Shown here: positions 10,701 through 20,108 of the stretch, in pieces | How the letters are laid out: every line of letters begins with the position of its first letter | Numbering within the stretch: the stretch's first letter is position 1 | Origin: Sacculina carcini | Taxonomy: Eukaryota; Arthropoda; Thecostraca; Sacculinidae | NCBI GenBank assembly: GCA_916048095.2 | Contig: OU696581.1 | Coordinates: forward strand, 3,948,945-4,012,944 | Length of the DNA stretch: 64,000 bases | Direction: 5' to 3' | Position numbers and translations under genes: made by a program | Notes under the pieces: generated by a model | What the model was told of the DNA's origin: nothing | The model's database searches: none | The model's input: the letters and a program-made list of their open reading frames with translations, nothing else

Positions 10701-10830
10701 TGTCATCACAACTCACTGCTGGAGATGATGGGACGACTAGCAACAATATCAGCAGCCCGAACTGCAGTCAGCGGAAGCCCACTTCAGCTGCGACACTAGA
10801 TGTCGGAATCAGCCAAAGTAACCAAAGTAA
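7726..10830 (+). mobile_element. LINE (Jockey/CR1-superfamily) with uninterrupted EN-RT frame
   Basis: The empty site can be read from the related copy at about 21690-21720 (CCATTCCCAC | AACAAAACAC). Here the left side stops at CCATTCCCAC (7725) and the right side resumes with AACAACAAAACAAC at about 10831, so the insertion is about 3.1 kb. The 3' end has short AAGTAACC-type tail repeats. The same family ends at 45713 with nearly the same tail. No clear target duplication longer than a couple of bases is seen. No ORF1 lies in front of the EN-RT frame; only about 40 bp precede its first ATG, so the copy may be 5' shortened or lack ORF1. Confidence 0.85.
7767..10799 (+). CDS. LINE endonuclease/reverse transcriptase, 1010 aa
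   Basis: One uninterrupted frame. Residues about 8-235 form an AP-type endonuclease: LNIRGLYPK, ALTETHL (catalytic Glu), HGGVAVYIRDD, LGDFNFPTICWD and SDHNVIQGR (C-terminal Asp-His). A basic linker follows. The reverse transcriptase occupies about 470-760: KTGIITPIHKGG, YRPITLTSH, GQHGFRRGRSC, VIYLDFEKAFDKVDH (first Asp), [23 protein letters not shown] (FADD catalytic pair) and LNSDKFELLRYG. The C-terminal region ends in RLFNCIPRELRNITG...LFKRRLDKWL, typical of CR1/Jockey-type LINEs. The protein nicks target DNA and primes reverse transcription there. The key catalytic residues I can check are all present. The ATG at 7767 gives the EN fold at residue 8. Confidence 0.92.
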   Translation: MQPMYTLNNFIYLNIRGLYPKCRQSKIPMLSEYALEENLMFLALTETHLNQDQFDAEINIKNYSVYRADRKQRKHGGVAVYIRDDIAANTEEITSFSNGRTELLIMYLKGVNILLLTVYRPPDTTVQLFSEALEKIYRALRNLPTPETEVIMLGDFNFPTICWDTLRVRSGIITLEERQQAQALIDFIQEHYLVQLIKEPTRSHNVLDLLITSKTGIVHSWYVKGTIMSDHNVIQGRLLSLSGKNSCVEKQHDAENNLGKYNFYSPNINWDNVTAAIGQIDWNGLLSRLDDVDTINEVIVKECLAVCAELIPCKKQRRNRSIIPRDRRILMRKRRLLEKKLQRNGKQNRNIINEQLRLIELQLEQSHTEQKMREEIQAVEKIKTNPKYFFAYANKKIKTTSTVGPLTRKDGELIGDELEMANILKDQYESVFSSPLVDKAVENPNDFFTDTSTRTGQLPFFDFTQLDIVEAIEDISNDAAPGSDGFHPILLKKCRHQIALPLKILWSLSLETGKIPSCLKTGIITPIHKGGSRGLASRYRPITLTSHIIKIFERIVKKKITTYLEDHGYFNVGQHGFRRGRSCLSQLMTHYEEVLKNIQDGCNADVIYLDFEKAFDKVDHGVLLHKLRNLGITGHIGRWLHNFLTDRQQRVSVRGHLSIPGEVRSGVPQGSVLGPLLFIVHIGDIDGSLQCSKTTSFADDTRMLLKIESTEDVVKLQSDLDCVLTWASSNNMKLNSDKFELLRYGPNEKLKQETTYECNGRIIPEQVQVKDLGIYMSSDATFNHHYNIIINNARKMSGWVLRTFQTREPSCMVGVWKAMILSRMEYCCQLWCPKKMQDIAEMESVQRSFTSKIQGMETLNYWERLKTLRLYSLQRRRERYMVIYVWKILEGRVPNVGLQQQVHQRRGRLCYVEATQAFSQKLGTIIHGSFRHNGRRLFNCIPRELRNITGVKTELFKRRLDKWLNDIPDEPPIPGYQSCHHNSLLEMMGRLATISAARTAVSGSPLQLRH

Positions 10831-11125
10831 GTAACAACAAAACAACAATGGAATTGGTCCTTACAACTTCCACTGCAACGAAAATAAGACACCAGAATAA
10901 GCACTCAAGTAAGTAAAGGCCCCAATAAGACTTATTAAATCAATGTGAACTTAGAATATGATAGCAAGAAACTATTCAAACAACAAATGCAATTTCATAA
11001 CGGACAATAACAAACCCTACACGTTTCAGTGAAGGAATTAATGTTCCGTGAAGGCATTGAATGCCTTGAACGCGTCGCAAGCGTCGATGTCGCATCTTGG
11101 GCCAGGTCGCATCTTGGGCCGTTGT
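10831..11125 (-). repeat. terminal module of the E2/Ginger family (copy at 10.9 kb)
   Basis: Contains the conserved chain CAATGGAATTGGTCC, TTACAACTTCCACTGC, GGCATTGAATGCC and two CGCATCTTGGGCC units. The same about 280-300-bp module is repeated inverted at 14150-14440 and again near 16640-16940, 19965-20235 and 21705-22015. Its position at both ends of the core and of E2 makes it the likely long terminal inverted repeat. Confidence 0.75.
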
Positions 11126-14100
11126 GACAGATAAAACGGGGACATAGATAAAATGGGGACATCGACGCATTCGATACAAAATATGACGCATTTGATGGAA
11201 TTTGAAGGATTTCCCTTCGTACCATGCGCACTGGATGTTATAACATGTGCTCTGATTAGTGATTCTTGCAGTGCAGTTGTAGTAACGTAGTTGCTAGTTT
11301 TTCATTGTAGACATGGGTACCCAGGTATGTATTTTGGTTAGTTTCATAGGGGACAAATGTATTTTTGGAGTAAATTTGTTGTTCTTAAATTCGTTGGTGC
11401 TTGTGTTTGTTGCTTGTTTGGTTAGTAACCACTCACTGTATTAGTGGGAGGTGGTGGGTATAGATCTTGTGGGACCACTTCCAGAGACACCCAGGGGAAA
11501 TAGGTACGTCCTGACCGCCACAGACCTTTATTCAAAGTGGGTCTCAGCATTCCCCCTACAAGCCAAGTCAGCCGATCAGGTTTCCCACCACATCCAGACA
11601 GTGTTTCACCTTTTCGGGCCCCCGAAGAAAATAATAACAGATCAGGGTAGGGAGTTTTGTAATCAGGTGAATGAAGTGTTGTTTCAGGTGTTCCAGGTGA
11701 AGCACGCTGTGACGCACGCGTATCATCCGCAGACCAACGGACAGGCTGAGAGGACCAACGGCACATTGAAAAAGATCCTCATGAAGTTGTGCAACGAGCA
11801 GCAGGATGACTGGGACTGTCACCTCGGTGCCGCGGCATACGCCATGAACACCTCGGTGCAGGAATCGACCAAATTTTCCCCGTTTTTCATCATGTTCGGG
11901 AGGTGCCCTCGTTTAATGGTGGACATGCAGATCAATGACACCCCAGATTTGGACTCCCGGGTCAAGGATATCCTTGAAAACCCTAATATTGAGAGTCAAG
12001 ACATTCAGAGCAGAGTAGAGAAAATGGAGGGGGTAAAATAAGTGGTTAGTGCCAATATCAAGAAAGCCCAAGAACGGCAGAAAAAAATGTCGAGTTGAGA
12101 AAGAATAAGGGGTTTAAATCCTTCACTTTCCGGGTTGTGATGTGGGTATTGGCCCGTAACAATAGGAAGAAGGGGAAGGATGTAAGGGATCCAGGATGGA
12201 ATTCGACTGGCTTGGTCCATATGCGATTTCTAATACGGATTTTACATCGGCCCAGCTCCAGACACCGTCAGGCAAAATTCTTTCTCGAAGAGTCGCGTTG
12301 ATGCATTTGAAGCCCTATTTAGAGCCTCTCGAGATTCCTGCTCTGTCGTCTCCTGGAGTTGCTGCGGAACTGGCGGACAGTGCCCAAGACACCGCACCTT
12401 GCGACCATGGGCTCCTTTCCACTGTGTCAGTTGATGCCTGCATCGCCAGCCCGTCGTCGGTCTTCACAGCGTGTGACGAACCTGAAGGTGTCACCGAGCC
12501 TGCAGTCAAGCGGCGCCGCATGAATGACGCCAGACGCCCATTGACTTCATGGACGGCTGTGCCGAGCGCGTCGGACCGCAGCAACATCAGCGTGACGCTT
12601 GCGGACCCGCACTGCTGGCTCAATGACACAGTCATCGATGCGGCTCAGTCGCTGTTGGCGCGGCAATTCCCGGGGGTGTCTGGCCTCCAGTCGACTGTTG
12701 TGCTTCAGGGGTCCAATTATGGCGGATATTGCTGACGAAATTTCCCTTCTGAATTAAATTGGTTTGCTACACTAGGAGACAAGTACAAAAACAAATCAGC
12801 AAAAGATTACTTCACTAGTTTAGTTCAATCCACTATTTACACGTTTATTATATTATAACTCTGTTATAGTGATATCCAAGTAACATTTTGATTCTTTTGT
12901 CGTATTTTCAGTTTCGGTTAGTTATCTACTTTTCATTTGTTATATTGTCAGTCCTACATTTGTGGATCGTGTGCGGTGCATCACATGCTTGATGCGCTGT
13001 TATGTCTATAATGAAGACACGTCTGTGAAGAAGACATTGTTGATTATCGAAGCGTTTCCTGAATGTTTGCTGTTTCCTGACAATACATGACTTATTTCCA
13101 GCTCGCCTGAAACTCATAGTTTCACCATGTCTTACTGAATCATACTTTGTTCAGCCACTGGGATAGCTGAGTGTAATGCAGGTGTCCATGTCCACACGTC
13201 CCCCTTCACACACGCACACATACGCAAACGCTGGCACACGCAGCTGGTCATTGGTCCGTTGGCAGTTGGTGCTCTCAGCCTATCCGTTGATCTCCGAATG
13301 ATACGCGTATTTTACAGCGTGCTTAATCACCTATTTGAATGATATTCGAATAAAAACAAAATGAGGAAAAATACGAGAAAACAAGAAAAACCACTTCAAT
13401 AGTTCAGTTCTGTCAAAGGCGTGGTCATAATGGAGGCAATGTATTATCTGTACTCAGCAAGCAGCGCAACAACTCACTCAACATTCACGACTGCTCACGC
13501 ACACACTCCACTTCAGGATGGACAAACAAGCATATATACAAACCAGACACAGTCATACGCAAGCGGGCGTACCAATGTAGTCACACACAATGCAAGCGAA
13601 TTCTACACCGAAGGACAGTTAGCGAATGCACAAACCTGTAAAGACACGTTTACATCAACAAGTTCAATACACTATTTACACGTTTATATAAACGATAAAA
13701 GTCGATTTCAGATTTGTACATTAAACGAAAAATACTCCCAATAGCTAATCTAAGCTCAACACTAGCCCGCACCAAAAACCAAACCCTATAACTTCAATAA
13801 ATAGCAATAGAGACTTGTCGATGTCCCCATTTTCACCAAGCAACTTGTTACTTGTTGTTGTTGTTGTTGTTGTTATTGGTTACTGCATATAGCACAGGTT
13901 AGGCTCAGATGTGTTTAGGCTTAAAGGCCATGTTTGTTACTTTACTACAACCGCGCCATACGGTAGACATGCACCAAGTTGGGTGAAAACCTTAAAATTC
14001 CTTCAAAATCCTTACACCATACAGTGAAAAGCCTTCAAATCCTTTCAAATGCGTCAAATTTTGTATCAAATGCGTCGATGTCATGCCATGCCATTTTATC

Positions 14101-14392
14101 TATGTCCCCGTTTTATCTGTCACACCGTCACACCGTTGTGACGGTGTGACGGTGTGACGGCCCAAGATGCGACATGGCCCAAGATGCGACAGCGACGCTT
14201 ACGACGCGTTGAAGGCATTCAATGCCTTCACCGAATATTTATTCCTTCACTGAAACTTGTAGGGTCTGTTATTATCTGTTATGAAATTGCATTTGTTGTT
14301 TTAATAGTCTCTTGCTGTCATATTCTGAGTTCACATTGATTTAATACGTTTTATTGGGGCCTTTATTTACTTAAATGCTTATTCTGGTGTCT
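10968..14392 (+). repeat. left arm of a 3.4-kb inverted duplication
   Basis: Position x pairs with 31076-x on the opposite strand (31084-x beyond about 14130). Identical translated frames occur at 11451-12041 and 19035-19625, 12315-12635 and 18441-18761, 12926-13117 and 17959-18150, and 13421-13744 and 17332-17655. The only difference I found inside the arms is one extra GTGTGACG unit in the left arm near 14140. Identity ends at about 10968 and about 14392, where single-base differences begin although related repeat sequence continues. The axis is at about 15538. Confidence 0.95.
11126..14140 (+). mobile_element. Ginger-like core, left copy (integrase and protease remnants)
   Basis: 11451-12041 encodes the integrase core (VGIDLVGPLPETPRG, ITDQGREFCN, QTNGQAERTNG), close to copy 1 at 3.7-4.7 kb. 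12196-12735 encodes the GPY/F region (DWLGPYAISN ... HLKPYLEP) and the first part of the C48-like protease up to WLNDTVIDAA. The protease His/Cys half is absent, so this is a shortened derivative. After about 12740 it passes into modules shared with E2: a GAAGGGGGACGTG-type motif in reverse at about 13190, and GTTGTTGTTG at 13855. Terminal modules flank it on both sides. It is a broken element with a few breaks. Confidence 0.75.
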
Positions 14393-14744
14393 AATTTTCC
14401 TTGCAGTGGAAGTTGTAAGGACCAATTCCATTGTTTGTTGTGTTTTGTTGTGGGAATCGTATCTGTTCACGAAAATAGCTGTAGACATTGAGCTATTATC
14501 CAAGTGATATTTGTATTTGTGTACTTTTTAGGAACCTTGCATTACTGTGTTTGTGGTGTAGTCGTATTGTAGGCCCCAAACATGAGTTTCTTGGGGATTT
14601 CGTTCTGAACGTCTTTTCCACATGTGTTCATTGCATGCTCCATCTGTTTTCGTTTTCCTCCGTTTCATCTTTTATGTTGTCAGCCCTGTATTTCTTACTA
14701 TTTTTACGAGTTTTGTTTGGCAATTGAACCGAATAAAATCGTTG

Positions 14745-15118
14745 AGCCTTGAACGAATCATCTTGGTCTTCGAAGTATTTTTCTTTCTTTGCTCCCCGAC
14801 TGTATAACTCGCTTCCTCGTACTGTTCTATCAGCCACTTGCTATTCCTCATTTCGCTCGGAACTCTTTAGATACTTATTTGAATTATCATTTGATTCCAC
14901 TTCTCTCACCCTTACTTCCTATGCTTCAATCTTATTTCTTACGCCTGCTCTTACCTTTTCATCTACTTGCTATTTGTGATATTTCAATTAATTCTTGTTC
15001 CCTTTCGTCAGCTACTCTTGTGATTGCTCGTGTTTTGTGTTTATCTTTGAATATTTTGGCTTATCTTGCTGTTTAACGCGCGTGTTTTCGACATGCGCTA
15101 TACCAAATAAATGTTGTT
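14745..15118 (+). mobile_element. 5'-truncated CR1/L2-like LINE, 3' end only
   Basis: Encodes the C-terminal hallmark [22 protein letters not shown], as in the LINE at 59.9-62.1 kb. It ends in GCGCTATACCAAATAAATG plus (GTT)n. The flanking short duplication GTTGA matches an insertion into E2, whose uninterrupted form can be read at 21400 (reverse). Typical 5' truncation by target-primed reverse transcription. Confidence 0.85.
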
Positions 15119-16332
15119 GTTGATCGGTGGTTTGTTTTTCTACGCGTGAGTATGTGCATATTTAGGAAAAACGCTTCAAGGCCCATTTTTCGATTGGTGA
15201 CTGTACCAATCGAAGCTACCTACACACGTTTAAAATGTGTGTAGGTGTACACGCGCATTCACATATGAGTCATTTGTAGTGAACCACAGGCTTGGTTCAT
15301 CCTTAGATTCTTCTGCAATTTTTAGTTCATTGTTGACTGCCGAAGTGTCTCTTGAGTGACTGTTTTCTGACAATGCATGACTGATTCACAGCTCGCCTTA
15401 CAATCAAAGCATCACTATTTCTTACTAAATCAAATCTTGTTCTGCCACGGGGCTAGCAGAGTGGAATGCAGATGTCCATGTCCACAATGACTACAGGTTC
15501 CCCTTCACCATGGAAAGTATAATCCGCTCAGAGGCGGGGTCTCATAGCTGCCACGCTGCTCGCTGTGACCTGCTTCTCGTGGACGAAATTCGAGTATACA
15601 CACACACACACTTATTGTGTTCAACACGAATCTGAGTAGAATAAGATTGGTTGATGCTGAACAATTGTTATACTAACCATGCAGTTTGAACTTGGACGCC
15701 CACTGGAGAATCTGATGTTTGATTATTGAAGAGGGCAGCGATGTTAGTAAATATCCCCCAGAGTAGTGATTTTAAATTAAATGAACTTCAATAGTTTTTA
15801 GTGTGCGTACTTTATTCACATATTGACCATATATAGATTGTTGACCATACGCATTTAAACACATCAGTAGAGAAGGCTATGTTCGCGTGTAATTTTGCGG
15901 GGGCAAAGCCTCACGGCCCCGGCTGGCACACCGCAGGTCCGGCCACCACACGGGTTTTCGCAGTCACGCCCAGCACAGAAATACTTTCTCGGCACTCGTA
16001 TCAATCACGTCACCGTTTGACCAACATAAAGCCCAGCACCAGGTAAAACAGTTTAACTCGTGTACTAACCAACAAAGCAACAAGACCAATCAAGCAATAA
16101 TATATTTCGTTCAGCGCATATAACCACATATGCGAGCAAAAATAATCAACGGCAAGAATAAATAGAATGAATCCAATGTAGCAAACACGTATACACACAC
16201 AATATACAGAAACATCAACACCAGAACAAGCACACAAGAAAAAGCTCAAAGATTGCCGAAAACAACAGGCAGCAGAAAATAAACGTGCGCTAATCAGTTT
16301 AACCAATCAATCACCTGCGGTATTAACAAACC

Positions 16333-16615
16333 AGACAGCTATAAGAGCGGACCAGACAGCGGCGACTAAACCGGCTCCCCCAATGTTCTGCAGTGAGGAG
16401 GGTGGCTAGACACCCGACAGGAAAAAAATCAAAACCTGTTTCAAGGGCGGATGAGCTATCTGATAGCCAACGGCCATCTAGCATGTTCCAGTTTGCAAAC
16501 GTGGTTTCATTTTTCTATTTGTGCCTACTCCCTGCTCGCTGTGATGTTCCTGTCGGTTGTCTTTTTCGCGCCTGTGTATAAATATGTGCGCTATATTGAA
16601 TATATGTTGTTGTTG
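16333..16615 (+). mobile_element. 5'-truncated LINE 3'-UTR fragment
   Basis: Matches 45300-45560 closely: GCGACTAAACCGGCTCCC, a TTCTGCAGTGAGGAGGG hairpin region, GTGCGCTATATT and a (GTT)n tail. GCTAT is present on both sides, consistent with a five-base target duplication. Non-coding. Confidence 0.8.
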
Positions 16616-16691
16616 CTATCAAAACCATTCCCACGACAAAACACAACAAACAATGCAATGGGTCCTTACAACTTCCACTGCAAGGAAAATA

Positions 16692-19600
16692 AGACACCAG
16701 AATAAGCATTTAAGTAAATAAAGGCCCCAATAAAACGTATTAAATCAATGTGAACTCAGAATATGACAGCAAGAGACTATTAAAACAACAAATGCAATTT
16801 CATAACAGATAATAACAGACCCTACAAGTTTCAGTGAAGGAATAAATATTCGGTGAAGGCATTGAATGCCTTCAACGCGTCGTAAGCGTCGCTGTCGCAT
16901 CTTGGGCCATGTCGCATCTTGGGCCGTCACACCGTCACAACGGTGTGACGGTGTGACAGATAAAACGGGGACATAGATAAAATGGCATGGCATGACATCG
17001 ACGCATTTGATACAAAATTTGACGCATTTGAAAGGATTTGAAGGCTTTTCACTGTATGGTGTAAGGATTTTGAAGGAATTTTAAGGTTTTCACCCAACTT
17101 GGTGCATGTCTACCGTATGGCGCGGTTGTAGTAAAGTAACAAACATGGCCTTTAAGCCTAAACACATCTGAGCCTAACCTGTGCTATATGCAGTAACCAA
17201 TAACAACAACAACAACAACAACAAGTAACAAGTTGCTTGGTGAAAATGGGGACATCGACAAGTCTCTATTGCTATTTATTGAAGTTATAGGGTTTGGTTT
17301 TTGGTGCGGGCTAGTGTTGAGCTTAGATTAGCTATTGGGAGTATTTTTCGTTTAATGTACAAATCTGAAATCGACTTTTATCGTTTATATAAACGTGTAA
17401 ATAGTGTATTGAACTTGTTGATGTAAACGTGTCTTTACAGGTTTGTGCATTCGCTAACTGTCCTTCGGTGTAGAATTCGCTTGCATTGTGTGTGACTACA
17501 TTGGTACGCCCGCTTGCGTATGACTGTGTCTGGTTTGTATATATGCTTGTTTGTCCATCCTGAAGTGGAGTGTGTGCGTGAGCAGTCGTGAATGTTGAGT
17601 GAGTTGTTGCGCTGCTTGCTGAGTACAGATAATACATTGCCTCCATTATGACCACGCCTTTGACAGAACTGAACTATTGAAGTGGTTTTTCTTGTTTTCT
17701 CGTATTTTTCCTCATTTTGTTTTTATTCGAATATCATTCAAATAGGTGATTAAGCACGCTGTAAAATACGCGTATCATTCGGAGATCAACGGATAGGCTG
17801 AGAGCACCAACTGCCAACGGACCAATGACCAGCTGCGTGTGCCAGCGTTTGCGTATGTGTGCGTGTGTGAAGGGGGACGTGTGGACATGGACACCTGCAT
17901 TACACTCAGCTATCCCAGTGGCTGAACAAAGTATGATTCAGTAAGACATGGTGAAACTATGAGTTTCAGGCGAGCTGGAAATAAGTCATGTATTGTCAGG
18001 AAACAGCAAACATTCAGGAAACGCTTCGATAATCAACAATGTCTTCTTCACAGACGTGTCTTCATTATAGACATAACAGCGCATCAAGCATGTGATGCAC
18101 CGCACACGATCCACAAATGTAGGACTGACAATATAACAAATGAAAAGTAGATAACTAACCGAAACTGAAAATACGACAAAAGAATCAAAATGTTACTTGG
18201 ATATCACTATAACAGAGTTATAATATAATAAACGTGTAAATAGTGGATTGAACTAAACTAGTGAAGTAATCTTTTGCTGATTTGTTTTTGTACTTGTCTC
18301 CTAGTGTAGCAAACCAATTTAATTCAGAAGGGAAATTTCGTCAGCAATATCCGCCATAATTGGACCCCTGAAGCACAACAGTCGACTGGAGGCCAGACAC
18401 CCCCGGGAATTGCCGCGCCAACAGCGACTGAGCCGCATCGATGACTGTGTCATTGAGCCAGCAGTGCGGGTCCGCAAGCGTCACGCTGATGTTGCTGCGG
18501 TCCGACGCGCTCGGCACAGCCGTCCATGAAGTCAATGGGCGTCTGGCGTCATTCATGCGGCGCCGCTTGACTGCAGGCTCGGTGACACCTTCAGGTTCGT
18601 CACACGCTGTGAAGACCGACGACGGGCTGGCGATGCAGGCATCAACTGACACAGTGGAAAGGAGCCCATGGTCGCAAGGTGCGGTGTCTTGGGCACTGTC
18701 CGCCAGTTCCGCAGCAACTCCAGGAGACGACAGAGCAGGAATCTCGAGAGGCTCTAAATAGGGCTTCAAATGCATCAACGCGACTCTTCGAGAAAGAATT
18801 TTGCCTGACGGTGTCTGGAGCTGGGCCGATGTAAAATCCGTATTAGAAATCGCATATGGACCAAGCCAGTCGAATTCCATCCTGGATCCCTTACATCCTT
18901 CCCCTTCTTCCTATTGTTACGGGCCAATACCCACATCACAACCCGGAAAGTGAAGGATTTAAACCCCTTATTCTTTCTCAACTCGACATTTTTTTCTGCC
19001 GTTCTTGGGCTTTCTTGATATTGGCACTAACCACTTATTTTACCCCCTCCATTTTCTCTACTCTGCTCTGAATGTCTTGACTCTCAATATTAGGGTTTTC
19101 AAGGATATCCTTGACCCGGGAGTCCAAATCTGGGGTGTCATTGATCTGCATGTCCACCATTAAACGAGGGCACCTCCCGAACATGATGAAAAACGGGGAA
19201 AATTTGGTCGATTCCTGCACCGAGGTGTTCATGGCGTATGCCGCGGCACCGAGGTGACAGTCCCAGTCATCCTGCTGCTCGTTGCACAACTTCATGAGGA
19301 TCTTTTTCAATGTGCCGTTGGTCCTCTCAGCCTGTCCGTTGGTCTGCGGATGATACGCGTGCGTCACAGCGTGCTTCACCTGGAACACCTGAAACAACAC
19401 TTCATTCACCTGATTACAAAACTCCCTACCCTGATCTGTTATTATTTTCTTCGGGGGCCCGAAAAGGTGAAACACTGTCTGGATGTGGTGGGAAACCTGA
19501 TCGGCTGACTTGGCTTGTAGGGGGAATGCTGAGACCCACTTTGAATAAAGGTCTGTGGCGGTCAGGACGTACCTATTTCCCCTGGGTGTCTCTGGAAGTG

Positions 19601-20108
19601 GTCCCACAAGATCTATACCCACCACCTCCCACTAATACAGTGAGTGGTTACTAACCAAACAAGCAACAAACACAAGCACCAACGAATTTAAGAACAACAA
19701 ATTTACTCCAAAAATACATTTGTCCCCTATGAAACTAACCAAAATACATACCTGGGTACCCATGTCTACAATGAAAAACTAGCAACTACGTTACTACAAC
19801 TGCACTGCAAGAATCACTAATCAGAGCACATGTTATAACATCCAGTGCGCATGGTACGAAGGGAAATCCTTCAAATTCCATCAAATGCGTCATATTTTGT
19901 ATCGAATGCGTCGATGTCCCCATTTTATCTATGTCCCCGTTTTATCTGTCACAACGGCCCAAGATGCGACCTGGCCCAAGATGCGACATCGACGCTTGCG
20001 ACGCGTTCAAGGCATTCAATGCCTTCACGGAACATTAATTCCTTCACTGAAACGTGTAGGGTTTGTTATTGTCCGTTATGAAATTGCATTTGTTGTTTGA
20101 ATAGTCTC
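16692..20108 (-). repeat. right arm of the 3.4-kb inverted duplication
   Basis: Mirror of 10968-14392 about an axis near 15538, with a spacer of about 2.3 kb. The arms share the same coding remnants, so both carry the same inactivating history. Identity this high, while the surrounding E2 copies differ at visible positions, points to a recent duplication, gene conversion between arms, or an assembly fold-back. Confidence 0.95.
16945..19965 (-). mobile_element. Ginger-like core, right copy (reverse)
   Basis: Same content as 11126-14140 on the other strand: integrase core at 19625-19035 and GPY/F plus the beginning of the C48-like protease at 18880-18341. It is flanked by the terminal modules at 16640-16940 and 19965-20235. 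Shortened and broken in the same way as the left copy. Confidence 0.75.

Larger units (their letters stand above)
14140..16945 (-). mobile_element. E2 repeat, central copy (reverse), forming most of the palindrome spacer
   Basis: Read on the minus strand it runs from one terminal module (about 16930-16640) through TTTGGTTTGTTAATACCGC, the GC-rich GGCCGGACCTGCGGTGTGCC block (about 15920) and the AGCAGGTCACAGCGAGCAGC block (about 15560) to the second terminal module (14440-14150). This is the same order as 19965-22015 on the plus strand. Two 3' LINE fragments are inserted (14745-15118 and 16333-16615), each with a short flanking duplication. No intact coding sequence. Confidence 0.65.

Noticed and set aside
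13421-13744. 107-residue frame in both palindrome arms as a gene
   Set aside because: Composition is ordinary non-coding, no family features; its duplication only reflects arm identity.
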